Part shown: in pieces, positions 1-8,198 of the stretch
Position numbering within the stretch: the first letter of the stretch is position 1
Layout: each line of letters opens with the position of its first letter
Source: Candidatus Gottesmanbacteria bacterium CG_4_10_14_0_8_um_filter_37_24
GTDB taxonomy: Bacteria; Patescibacteriota; Microgenomatia; 2-02-FULL-39-11
Assembly: GCA_002785215.1 (NCBI GenBank)
Contig: PFMK01000102.1
Location: 1-16,566, forward strand
Length of the DNA: 16,566 nucleotides
Reading direction: 5' to 3'
Notes under the pieces: model-generated
The model's input: only the letters and a program-made list of their open reading frames with translations
The model's database searches: none
What the model was told of the DNA's origin: nothing
Translations under genes and position numbers: made by a program

Positions 1-138
1 GATGTTAGAATGAGGATAGTACCACCGATTATTCTTGACCGGGTATCTGTAGACTTAGGACCCTGGAGTGGATACCATGTGCTGGCTCAGTACCTTTATT
101 ATAATACAAATGAAGTCAATAAAATTATTTCAGAGTAA
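1..138 (+). CDS. 3' end of an unidentified CDS (cut by window start)
   Basis: Reading frame 1 is open from the first base to a TAA at 136-138 and gives the last 45 residues of a protein whose start lies outside the window. The tail contains the stretches RMRIVPPIILDRV and PWSGYHVLAQYLYY and ends NEVNKIISE. It looks like real coding sequence: mixed composition, a clean stop, and the same strand as gap, whose promoter follows at once. I do not recognise the family. There is no membrane segment and no repeat in this fragment. A sugar-phosphate isomerase would fit the glycolytic neighbourhood, but no motif supports it. Confidence 0.55.
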   Translation, partial: DVRMRIVPPIILDRVSVDLGPWSGYHVLAQYLYYNTNEVNKIISE

Positions 139-175
139 AACTTGATTTTGGTAATATTGTATGATAATTTCATAC

Positions 176-181
176 TATAAT
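176..181 (+). promoter_or_regulatory. Putative -10 box of the gap-pgk transcript
   Basis: A perfect TATAAT lies 32 bp before the gap ATG, just after the upstream gene ends. No convincing -35 hexamer is seen at the usual spacing. A GAGG at 200-203, 10 nt before the ATG, is a plausible Shine-Dalgarno site. This is one of the few genes here with a leader and a ribosome binding site. Promoter use is inferred from sequence only. Confidence 0.5.
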
Positions 182-213
182 TATTAAGTTAACCGATTTG
201 AGGTTTCATATAT

Positions 214-1233
214 ATGAATAATACAATAAATGTTGGGATAAACGGCTTTGGCAGAATTGGAAGATTAGCTACCAGGATCATATTAGATAATCCATTTCTG
301 AGACTTACCGCTATAAACAGCCGGGCTCAAGTATCTTCACACGCATATTTACTTAAATATGATTCAACTTATGGAACAATCAAAAACGATATCAACGCAA
401 AAGACAATTTTCTATATATTGACAGTGCTAAAATAAATGTTTTTAATTTTGATAATCCGGATTCCATACCATGGAATAAGGCTGAGGTTGACATAGTTAT
501 TGATGCCACAGGTAAATTCAGAACATCCTCTGATCTGATAAGTCATTTAAAAACAGGGCCAAAATATGTCATTTTGTCTTCTCCTGCAAAAGATAACACT
601 AAAACATTTGTTTACGGAGTAAATAATCATGCTTTTGATCCTAAAAAGGATAAGATCATTTCCAATTCTTCTTGTACGACCAATTGCTTATCTACTACGC
701 TAAAAGTAATTCATGACAATTTTAACGTCTTAAACGGATTTATGACTACTGTTCATGCTGTAACCGATTCTCAAAATTTGCTTGATAATTCTCATAAAAA
801 AGAGGTTAGGTTGCGAAGATCATCATTTTTATCCATGATTCCATCCGCAACCGGATCAGCAAATGATATAAATAAACTTTTCCCGGAATTATCCGGTAAA
901 ATCAACTGTCAAGCTATACGAATACCTTTACCCACGGTGTCCATGATAATATTAACTGTAAATCTTAAGAAATCTGCAACAGCAGAAGAAATCAATGACA
1001 GCTATAAAAAAGCGTCAAATAAAAATTTAAAAAATATATTGGCTGTTTCTCACGATGAGCTTGTATCAAAAGACTTTACAGGAAGTCCTTATTCCTCGAT
1101 TATTGATCTTCATCTTACCAAAACTCAAGGAAATATGGCCAATATATATTCTTGGTATGATAATGAATGGGGATATACCTCCAGGCTTGTCGATATGGTT
1201 GAATATATAGGTAAAAAGGCAGGTATCATATGA
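214..1233 (+). CDS. gap: Glyceraldehyde-3-phosphate dehydrogenase
   Basis: The enzyme oxidises and phosphorylates glyceraldehyde-3-phosphate to 1,3-bisphosphoglycerate in cytoplasmic glycolysis, or runs in reverse. Length (339 residues) is normal. The Rossmann motif NGFGRIGR lies at residues 10-17, the catalytic Cys154 in SNSSCTTNC, the catalytic His181 in TTVHAVTD (usual form TVHAYT), and the C-terminal NEWGY motif is present. The Asp after the second Rossmann strand that normally binds the NAD ribose is replaced: the segment reads AINSRA (residues 33-38), with Ser36-Arg37. In this family, loss of that Asp together with a nearby Arg is associated with NADP use, so NADP(H) or dual specificity is a reasonable inference. 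The ATG has a GAGG 10 nt upstream. The stop overlaps the pgk start (ATGA), so the two genes are co-transcribed and probably translationally coupled. Confidence 0.97.
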   Translation: MNNTINVGINGFGRIGRLATRIILDNPFLRLTAINSRAQVSSHAYLLKYDSTYGTIKNDINAKDNFLYIDSAKINVFNFDNPDSIPWNKAEVDIVIDATGKFRTSSDLISHLKTGPKYVILSSPAKDNTKTFVYGVNNHAFDPKKDKIISNSSCTTNCLSTTLKVIHDNFNVLNGFMTTVHAVTDSQNLLDNSHKKEVRLRRSSFLSMIPSATGSANDINKLFPELSGKINCQAIRIPLPTVSMIILTVNLKKSATAEEINDSYKKASNKNLKNILAVSHDELVSKDFTGSPYSSIIDLHLTKTQGNMANIYSWYDNEWGYTSRLVDMVEYIGKKAGII

Positions 1234-2408
1234 ATATCAGAACAATCCATGAATTAAAAAATATTAGAGGAAAAAGAGTGCTTTTAACTGTGGATTTTAA
1301 CATCTCTCTTCATAACGGGAATATTACCAATGACACAAGGATCGTCGAAGCTTTACCAACGATAAATTACCTTAGAAAAGAGGGTGCCAAAATAATTTTG
1401 ATTTCCCATCTTGGGAGACCAAGGGGATACGATAAAAAATTCTCTCTCAGACCGGTGGCAGAACGGTTACGGAAATTAACAAAAATTAAAGTCAACCTTA
1501 TTGATGATTTCTGGGAGGGTAAGGCGATAAATATAATTAATAAGATTCCGGAAGATGAATTAATCCTACTTGAGAATATCAGGTTTTATAAAGGTGAAGA
1601 AGACAACGATAAGATCTTTTCAAAACATCTTGCAAAAATGGCAGATTTTTTTGTCAATGATGCATTTGGTACTTCCCACCGGGTGCATTCGTCAATAGTA
1701 GGTATAGCCGACTATCTTCCCTCATTTGCCGGTATGCTTATGGCAAAGGAAATTCAAGTATTATCTGATGCTTTAAATAAACCTGCTCGACCATTCCTAG
1801 TTCTTATCGGTGGTGCAAAAACACCGGAAAAAATTGCTGTCATTGAAAGAATTCTAGATATTGCCGATACGATTGCTTTAGGAGGAGCCATATCAAATAC
1901 CTTTCTAGCCGCCTGGGGGTTTGGAACCGGAAAATCTCTGGTTGATTACGAAATGGTAGAAATGGCCAGAGTAGTTTTTTGGAAAGCTGCTAAAAAACAC
2001 TGCGCTTTAATTTTGCCTCAGGATCTGGTTATTTCGGACAGAGAAAGAAGTAAAATGCCTTCAGTTATTGAATATAACAAAATACCTAACAATGTAGCTA
2101 TTTATGATATTGGTCCTAAGACCCAAAAATATTACTGTAAATTGATAAACGAGGCGAAAACTATTATTTGGAATGGCCCAATGGGTTTTTATGAAGATCC
2201 TTTATATAAAAAGGGTACAGATGCGGTTCTGAAATGTCTGTCGAACAGCAATGCATATTCTATACTAGGAGGAGGGGACACTATTACCAGCATTAAGGAA
2301 AGGCGCTATTTGGAAAAAATTTCACATATTTCGACAGGTGGAAGCGCCATGCTTTCCTTCCTAGAAAAGGGTACATTACCAGGTATAGACGTGCTTATAA
2401 AAAATTGA
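1230..2408 (+). CDS. pgk: Phosphoglycerate kinase
   Basis: Transfers the acyl phosphate of 1,3-bisphosphoglycerate to ADP, the first ATP-yielding step of lower glycolysis, using the product of the preceding gap. At 392 residues it is full length. Substrate-site residues are visible: Asp22 and Asn24 in TVDFN, Arg37, SHLGRPRG (His60, Arg63), Arg118 in ENIRFYKGEED and Arg151 in NDAFGTSHR. The nucleotide half has GGAKTPEK (residues 194-201), WNGPMGFYE (314-322), LGGGDT (346-351) and HISTGG (366-371). One departure: the family motif is usually R-V-D-x-N, but the Arg is Thr20 here; the Asp and Asn are kept. The start codon lies within the gap stop (4-bp overlap). Only 3 bp separate the stop from that of the convergent lexA, so no dedicated terminator fits between them. 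Confidence 0.97.
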   Translation: MNIRTIHELKNIRGKRVLLTVDFNISLHNGNITNDTRIVEALPTINYLRKEGAKIILISHLGRPRGYDKKFSLRPVAERLRKLTKIKVNLIDDFWEGKAINIINKIPEDELILLENIRFYKGEEDNDKIFSKHLAKMADFFVNDAFGTSHRVHSSIVGIADYLPSFAGMLMAKEIQVLSDALNKPARPFLVLIGGAKTPEKIAVIERILDIADTIALGGAISNTFLAAWGFGTGKSLVDYEMVEMARVVFWKAAKKHCALILPQDLVISDRERSKMPSVIEYNKIPNNVAIYDIGPKTQKYYCKLINEAKTIIWNGPMGFYEDPLYKKGTDAVLKCLSNSNAYSILGGGDTITSIKERRYLEKISHISTGGSAMLSFLEKGTLPGIDVLIKN

Positions 2409-2411
2409 TTA

Positions 2412-3038
2412 TCAGTTATTATATTTCCGATAAACAGCAATAATTTTACCTTGAACCTTTACATGAGTTGCATATATTGGAGACATTGAAGCATTTGCTG
2501 GTTCAAGTCTGATCCTGTCTTTTTCAAAAAAAATTCTTTTTAGCGTGGCAAATCCGTTCGGAAGAATTGCTACGACAATATCTCCGTTTTGAGCTTCTTG
2601 CTGGTGTTGAACGATGACGTAATCTCCATCTAGAATTCCTTCATCTATCATGGAATTCCCTTTAACTTGAAGGATATAACCTGTCTTTTTGCCGTTTAAA
2701 ATATTTGTGGGAATAGACAAATATAAATTCGGGTCAGTATGAGGTTCCAATGGTGATCCAGCCGCGATGTAACCTAAAACGGGAAGTTCTATAGCCGTTT
2801 CATTTTCACTGAGCATAACTTTGGTATTAATAAGTTCAATACTTCTTTCAAAACCAGCAGTTTTTTTAATAAAACCCTTTTTGACTAACCTTTGAAGATG
2901 TTCGTGCACAGTTGAAGGAGCGCTTACACCTAAGCATTCGGCGATTTCCAGTAAAGTCGGTGCATACCCGTGTCTTTGGATATACTGAGTAATGAAGTCT
3001 AGAACCTGTCTTTCACGTGAGTAAAGTACTGGTGTCAT
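2412..3038 (-). CDS. lexA: LexA repressor / autoprotease (SOS regulator)
   Basis: LexA represses DNA-damage genes and cleaves itself when RecA filaments form on single-stranded DNA. At 208 residues it has the standard length. Residues 1-65 are the winged-helix DNA-binding domain (start TPVLYSRERQVLDFI; recognition region around CLGVSAPSTVHEHL). The S24 peptidase-like C-domain has the cleavage bond Ala93-Gly94 in YIAAGSP, the nucleophile Ser129 in KGNSMIDEGILDGD and the general base Lys167 in NGFATLKR. All elements for self-cleavage are therefore present. It is divergent from uvrB and so probably controls the adjacent uvrBAC genes as well as itself. I could not identify a LexA operator in the shared intergenic region. 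Confidence 0.96.
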   Translation of the reverse strand: MTPVLYSRERQVLDFITQYIQRHGYAPTLLEIAECLGVSAPSTVHEHLQRLVKKGFIKKTAGFERSIELINTKVMLSENETAIELPVLGYIAAGSPLEPHTDPNLYLSIPTNILNGKKTGYILQVKGNSMIDEGILDGDYVIVQHQQEAQNGDIVVAILPNGFATLKRIFFEKDRIRLEPANASMSPIYATHVKVQGKIIAVYRKYNN

Positions 3039-3056
3039 ATATTAATTAAAACCGAA

Positions 3057-3062
3057 ATTATA
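3057..3062 (-). promoter_or_regulatory. Putative -10 box of lexA
   Basis: On the minus strand a perfect TATAAT sits 18 nt before the lexA start, inside the palindrome AATTATAATT (3056-3065). Transcription from here would give a leader of about 11 nt with no evident Shine-Dalgarno site. The region is very AT-rich, so a chance match is possible. Confidence 0.4.
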
Positions 3063-3142
3063 ATTAAAATTAATCAGCTTTTACCATTATATTTTAAATC
3101 TTATGGCAATAAAATCCGAATGTCAAGATATGTTATCTATGA

Positions 3143-3148
3143 TAAAAT
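3143..3148 (+). promoter_or_regulatory. Putative -10 box of the uvrB-uvrA-uvrC transcript
   Basis: The run TATGATAAAAT (3138-3148) contains TAAAAT ending 10 nt before the preferred uvrB ATG at 3159. Starting about 7 nt downstream would give an almost leaderless mRNA. This placement supports the ATG at 3159 over the in-frame ATG at 3120. It is a sequence inference only. Confidence 0.35.
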
Positions 3149-3158
3149 ATATCAACAT

Positions 3159-5225
3159 ATGGATTTTAAACTAAAATCAGAATTTTCACCTACCGGTGAT
3201 CAGCCTCAAGCCATAGAAAAACTGCTACAGGGTTTGAATGAAGATATGAAACATCAGGTTCTATTAGGCGTTACAGGCAGCGGGAAAACATTCACCATGG
3301 CAAATGTTATAGATCGCAGGAATCAACCAGCGCTCATCATCTCACATAACAAAACACTGGCCGCCCAACTATATCAGGAATTCAGGGATTTTTTTCCAGA
3401 AAATGCTGTCAGCTACTTTGTTTCATACTATGACTATTATCAGCCGGAATCATATATACCAAAGACTGATACTTATATCGAAAAGGAAACTGATATTAAT
3501 GAGGAAATTGATAAATTGAGATTGGCTGCAACAACTAACCTGATGACCAGAAAAGATACGATAATAGTGGCCTCAGTATCGTGTATTTACAACATCGGAT
3601 CTCCTGAGGAATATGCAAATTTCGTATTACCACTTTCAATCGGCCTGGAAATATCAAGAGAAGTAATTATTAATAAGCTTATCAGACTGCAATATGAAAG
3701 AAGTAACTTTGACTTTAAAAGGTCAACTTTCAGAATCCGTGGAGACTATATCGATATTTATCCGGCATATGAAGACGCTGCCGTCAGGCTTTTTCATAAT
3801 GGAGAAAGAATTTTAAAAATTGTTAAAATAGATGCTTTTTCCGGTAAAGTCCTCTCAGATTTGTCCAATACTGATATCTATCCTGCCAAACATTATATGA
3901 TGGATGCAAACAAGTCTCGGGACGTCTTTGGTCAGATCAGAAATGACCTGAAGCGGCGAGTGAATGAATTAACAAAAGATGGAAAAAAGCTTGAAGCGTA
4001 TAGACTCTCGCAGAGAGTAAATTACGATTTAGAGATGATAGAGGAGATAGGATATGTCAACGGTATAGAAAACTACTCAAGGTATTTCGACGGAAGAAAA
4101 CCTGGGGATTCTCCTTTTTCACTTCTGGATTACTTTAAGAAACCATATAATAGTGACTGGCTGCTTTTTATCGACGAATCTCATATAACCATACCTCAGA
4201 TAAGAGGTATGTATAACGGAGACCGCTCAAGGAAACAAACGTTGGTAGATTTTGGCTTCAGGCTTCCTGCGGCTTTAGATAACAGACCTCTTACATTTAC
4301 CGAATTTATGCAAAGGGCTCCGCAAACAATTTATGTTTCTGCAACGCCAAATCCATGGGAAATTTCCATCAGTCAAACTCAAGACACGAAAATACGACGG
4401 AAAATAAAACATACAGGCATAGTTGAGCAGCTGATCCGTCCGACAGGCATACTTGATCCCGTCATATCTGTAAGACCGTCGCAAGGACAAATACTAGATC
4501 TTGTCCGAGAAATATTAATCCGCAAGCCCAAAAAAGAAAGAGTTCTGGTGACGACATTGACAAAGAGAATGGCAGAAGAACTGACAACTTTTCTAAATGA
4601 GAAAAAATACGCTGACATTTCCGAATTCAGTAAAAAGAAAATTAAAGATTATCCTACAGTGCAATACTTACACGCTGATATAGAGACTCTGGAAAGAAGT
4701 GACATTTTAGATGACTTAAGGCTTGGTAAATATGACGTATTGGTTGGTATAAATCTTCTTCGGGAAGGACTTGATTTACCTGAAGTATCTTTGGTTGTTA
4801 TACTTGATGCGGACAAAGAAGGTTTTTTACGTTCAGATACCTCCCTGGTACAGACTATGGGAAGAGCTGCAAGGCATATAAACTCCAAAGTTATTTTGTA
4901 TGCTGATAGAATTACCAATTCCATGAAAAGAGCTATCAATGAAGTTAATCGAAGACGTAAATTCCAAGAACAATATAATACATCTCATCACATAAATCCA
5001 TCATCTATCAAAAAACTAATCAGAGAAAAGCTTATAGAAAAAGATGATAAACAAAAAAAAGACGTTTTTATGTTAAATGAAGAATTTTCCGATCAAATGC
5101 TACCTATAGATAAAATTACTCTTGTAAATAAACTGCGTAAACAGATGATCAAAGCTGCCAATGAGTTGAACTTCGAGCTGGCAGCAAACATCAGGGATAG
5201 GATAAAACAGTTAAATACATTATAA
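3159..5225 (+). CDS. uvrB: Excinuclease ABC subunit UvrB
   Basis: UvrB is the damage-verifying helicase-like subunit of nucleotide excision repair, loaded by UvrA and joined by UvrC. Numbering is from the ATG at 3159 (688 residues). Walker A GVTGSGKT lies at 37-44, close to its place in E. coli UvrB. The beta-hairpin region YFVSYYDYYQPESYIP, the DESH Walker B motif, the helicase motif YVSATP and the Q-x-x-GRAAR motif follow in order. The C-terminal UVR coiled coil (LRKQMIKAANELNFELAANIRDR) that contacts UvrC is intact. An in-frame ATG at 3120 would add 13 residues, but family members begin with the MDFKLKSEFSPTGDQP-like segment, and a likely -10 box lies inside that extension. First gene of uvrB-uvrA-uvrC, divergent from lexA. 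Confidence 0.97.
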   Translation: MDFKLKSEFSPTGDQPQAIEKLLQGLNEDMKHQVLLGVTGSGKTFTMANVIDRRNQPALIISHNKTLAAQLYQEFRDFFPENAVSYFVSYYDYYQPESYIPKTDTYIEKETDINEEIDKLRLAATTNLMTRKDTIIVASVSCIYNIGSPEEYANFVLPLSIGLEISREVIINKLIRLQYERSNFDFKRSTFRIRGDYIDIYPAYEDAAVRLFHNGERILKIVKIDAFSGKVLSDLSNTDIYPAKHYMMDANKSRDVFGQIRNDLKRRVNELTKDGKKLEAYRLSQRVNYDLEMIEEIGYVNGIENYSRYFDGRKPGDSPFSLLDYFKKPYNSDWLLFIDESHITIPQIRGMYNGDRSRKQTLVDFGFRLPAALDNRPLTFTEFMQRAPQTIYVSATPNPWEISISQTQDTKIRRKIKHTGIVEQLIRPTGILDPVISVRPSQGQILDLVREILIRKPKKERVLVTTLTKRMAEELTTFLNEKKYADISEFSKKKIKDYPTVQYLHADIETLERSDILDDLRLGKYDVLVGINLLREGLDLPEVSLVVILDADKEGFLRSDTSLVQTMGRAARHINSKVILYADRITNSMKRAINEVNRRRKFQEQYNTSHHINPSSIKKLIREKLIEKDDKQKKDVFMLNEEFSDQMLPIDKITLVNKLRKQMIKAANELNFELAANIRDRIKQLNTL

Positions 5226-5261
5226 TTATTGATTCTTATCAATTTTCGATCATCCATATAT

Positions 5262-8189
5262 ATGACAGATTCAATTAAAATCATTGGTGCAAAACAACAC
5301 AATCTTAAGAATATCAGTATTAACATTCCAAAAAATAAAATTGTTGTTTTTACAGGTGTATCAGGAAGCGGTAAATCTTCATTGGCTTTTGATACTATCT
5401 ATGCAGAGGGACAAAGACGATATGTCGAAAGTCTGTCCTCCTATGCCCGCCAATTCCTGGGAGTAATGGATAAGCCTGACGTCGATACTATCGAAGGATT
5501 ATCTCCAGCCATATCCATCGATCAGAAATCAAACTCACATAATCCGCGTTCAACTGTCGGTACAATCACGGAAATATATGATTATTTGAGGCTATTATTT
5601 GCCCGGATAGGTCATCCTCATTGTCCACAATGCGGTAAAGAAATAGACAGGTTAAGTATACAACAGATCACCAATGGAACTTTGGAACTTCTCAGAAATT
5701 TCGTTTTACGAATCGGACCTAAACCTGCAAGAATTATGCTCTTGTCTCCAGTTGTCAGAGACAAAAAGGGTGAATTCACGCATATGTTTGATAACCTGAG
5801 AAGTAAAGGTTATACGACCATCAGAATTGATAAACAGTTCTATAACCTTAATGAAGATATTGTTCTTATTAAAACAAACAGACACTCTATTGATGTTGTA
5901 GTTGATAAAATTACCGTAAATAAAAAAATAATAAATAATACAGTAGAGTATAAATTACTTTTCTCCAGAGTGTTTGAATCTATAGAACAGGCAGCATTTT
6001 TATCTGACGGTCTGGTAACGGTTTCGGAAGTACACGATGCATCATTTGACTTTCCGGACAAACCAAAGAAAATAAACGACCATTTATTTTCCCAAAAGTT
6101 TGCCTGTCCTATATGTAATATTTCTTTACCAGAAATTGAACCGAGGATATTTTCATTTAATTCTCCTCATGGGGCTTGTTCTAAATGTAATGGTATCGGT
6201 ACATTACAAAAAATTGATACAAATCTTATATTAAATCCACGCTTATCAATAACTGAAGGAGGAATCCTGCCTTTTGCCAAATTAATATTATCCGATACAT
6301 GGTATGGTAGGATACTTCGTTCTGCTGCTACAGGAATTGGGATAAATATCAGTCGTCCATTAAAGGAAATATGTGATGAAAAATTGCATCAATTGCTTTA
6401 TGGGACAAACGATAAAGTATATGAAGTCTCAGGTGAAAACCGCCACGGAAAAATAGTTACGATTCACGAGATTTATAGAGGGATTATTCCTGAACTGGAA
6501 AGAAGATTCAAGGATACGGAATCTGATTTTGTCAGAAACGAAATAAAAAAATACATGCGTGAAGAATTATGTCCTCTTTGCGATGGAAAAAGACTGAAGA
6601 AGGAGTCATTATCCATTAGTATTCAGAATAAATCAATTATAGAAATCACCTCTATGTCAATAAAAAGCGCATTTGTCTGGATCTCCTCTCTTGAAAAATC
6701 ATTTAACGAAAGAGAGAAAATAATAAGTAAATTGGTAATAAAGGAAATTGCAAACAGATTATCCTTCCTTCTTTCCGTTGGATTAGAATATTTGACAATT
6801 GAAAGGACTGCTTCTACTTTATCAGGAGGCGAGTCTCAGAGAATTCGTCTCGCGTCTCAAATAGGATCCGGATTATCAGGCGTATTATATGTGTTGGATG
6901 AACCTTCAATAGGATTACACCAGAAAGACAATCAGAAGTTAATTCACACTCTGAAGGATTTACGTGATTTGGGAAATACAGTCATAGTGGTTGAACATGA
7001 CCGGGAAATGATGGAAAATGCAGATATAATTCTCGATTTTGGTCCTGTTGGAGGAGAAAAAGGTGGAAAAATAATATCTGTTGGTACAGTGGACCAGATA
7101 AAAAAGGACAAAAATTCAATTACTGGTAAATATTTGTCTTATAAAAAAAATATCGATATTTCAACAATATTAATCGACCGGATTCCAGCTATAAATAAAT
7201 TTTTAGAAATAAAGGGATGCTCCGAACACAATCTCAAAATGCTTACAGCCTCATTTCCCCTCAATAAATTAATTTGTGTTACGGGAGTTTCCGGTAGCGG
7301 AAAATCAACTCTGGTGGTGGATACCCTTTATAAGGCTTTAGCCAAATATTTTAATCCTTTTTTCAAGGAAAAGACAGGAAAATATACGGAAATATCTGGT
7401 AAGGAAAATTTAAATAGAGTTATATTAATTGACCAGTCACCCATAGGTAGAACCCCAAGAAGTAACCCGGCTACTTATACAGGAGCATTTTCATACATCC
7501 GGGAAATATTTTCACTTATCCCGCTTGCTAGGGCAAGAGGATATAAGCAGGGCAGATTCTCTTTTAATATAAAAGGAGGAAGATGTGAAGCCTGTGAAGG
7601 AGATGGTCAATTAAAAGTTGAGATGCAGTTTCTGCCTGCTGTTTATGTAACTTGTGATGTCTGCAATGGTTCCAGATATAATAGTGAAACATTGGAAATT
7701 CGATATAAGGATAAGAATATTGCCGATATTTTACAAATGACTGTTGGTGAAGCATCTTCTTTCTTCAGCAATATTCCCGGTCTTATCACTAAACTGGAGA
7801 CATTATTTAATGTCGGTTTGTCTTATATCCATCTGGGTCAGCCGGCTCCTCAATTGTCCGGCGGAGAAGCACAAAGAATCAAGCTTGCCAGTGAGCTCTC
7901 TAAAAAAAATACTAAGAATACGCTTTATATTCTAGATGAGCCGACTACAGGACTTCATTTTGCCGATTTGGAAAAACTTCTAAATGTATTAAAAATGCTT
8001 GTCAATATGGGAAACACCGTAATAGTCATAGAGCATAACCTGGATGTAGTAAAAAACTCAGATTGGATTATAGATCTGGGCCCCGAAGGAGGAGATGCTG
8101 GGGGGGAAATTATTGCCACAGGAACTCCTGAGAGTGTAGCTCAAAATAATCTATCTTATACCGGAAACTTTTTAAAAAAAATTATCTGA
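5262..8189 (+). CDS. uvrA: Excinuclease ABC subunit UvrA
   Basis: UvrA is the ATPase dimer that finds bulky DNA lesions and hands the site to UvrB. The product has 975 residues from the ATG at 5262, a little over the usual 940. Two ABC modules are complete: Walker A GVSGSGKS at 32-39, signature LSGGESQR with LDEPSIGLH in the first half, and GVSGSGKST, LSGGEAQR and LDEPTTGLH in the second. Zinc-binding Cys sets are visible: CPQC near residue 118, CPIC...CSKC, CPLC, and the C-terminal finger CEAC...CDVC. The reading frame stays open upstream to a TTG at 5229, but homologues start at MTDSIKIIGAKQHNL, so the ATG is preferred. It begins 36 bp after uvrB, with no evident Shine-Dalgarno site. Confidence 0.97.
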   Translation: MTDSIKIIGAKQHNLKNISINIPKNKIVVFTGVSGSGKSSLAFDTIYAEGQRRYVESLSSYARQFLGVMDKPDVDTIEGLSPAISIDQKSNSHNPRSTVGTITEIYDYLRLLFARIGHPHCPQCGKEIDRLSIQQITNGTLELLRNFVLRIGPKPARIMLLSPVVRDKKGEFTHMFDNLRSKGYTTIRIDKQFYNLNEDIVLIKTNRHSIDVVVDKITVNKKIINNTVEYKLLFSRVFESIEQAAFLSDGLVTVSEVHDASFDFPDKPKKINDHLFSQKFACPICNISLPEIEPRIFSFNSPHGACSKCNGIGTLQKIDTNLILNPRLSITEGGILPFAKLILSDTWYGRILRSAATGIGINISRPLKEICDEKLHQLLYGTNDKVYEVSGENRHGKIVTIHEIYRGIIPELERRFKDTESDFVRNEIKKYMREELCPLCDGKRLKKESLSISIQNKSIIEITSMSIKSAFVWISSLEKSFNEREKIISKLVIKEIANRLSFLLSVGLEYLTIERTASTLSGGESQRIRLASQIGSGLSGVLYVLDEPSIGLHQKDNQKLIHTLKDLRDLGNTVIVVEHDREMMENADIILDFGPVGGEKGGKIISVGTVDQIKKDKNSITGKYLSYKKNIDISTILIDRIPAINKFLEIKGCSEHNLKMLTASFPLNKLICVTGVSGSGKSTLVVDTLYKALAKYFNPFFKEKTGKYTEISGKENLNRVILIDQSPIGRTPRSNPATYTGAFSYIREIFSLIPLARARGYKQGRFSFNIKGGRCEACEGDGQLKVEMQFLPAVYVTCDVCNGSRYNSETLEIRYKDKNIADILQMTVGEASSFFSNIPGLITKLETLFNVGLSYIHLGQPAPQLSGGEAQRIKLASELSKKNTKNTLYILDEPTTGLHFADLEKLLNVLKMLVNMGNTVIVIEHNLDVVKNSDWIIDLGPEGGDAGGEIIATGTPESVAQNNLSYTGNFLKKII

Positions 8190-8198
8190 CAAATATTA

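Noticed and set aside
3039..3158. LexA operator candidates between lexA and uvrB, including AATTATAATT and ATTAATT...AATTAAT
   Set aside because: The region is almost pure A/T, the palindromes have different centres, and neither the GAAC-N4-GTTC nor the CTG-N10-CAG type is present. Chance symmetry is likely.
3120..3158. In-frame ATG giving a 13-residue N-terminal extension of UvrB
   Set aside because: Family members begin at the segment following 3159, and a plausible -10 box lies inside the extension.
4275..4939. Open frames antisense to uvrB (three overlapping, 71-96 codons)
   Set aside because: They lie wholly within a strongly conserved gene and their translations show no domain or conserved pattern.
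5229..5261. TTG start extending UvrA by 11 residues
   Set aside because: The extension has no family counterpart. The ATG at 5262 gives the expected N-terminus and Walker A position.
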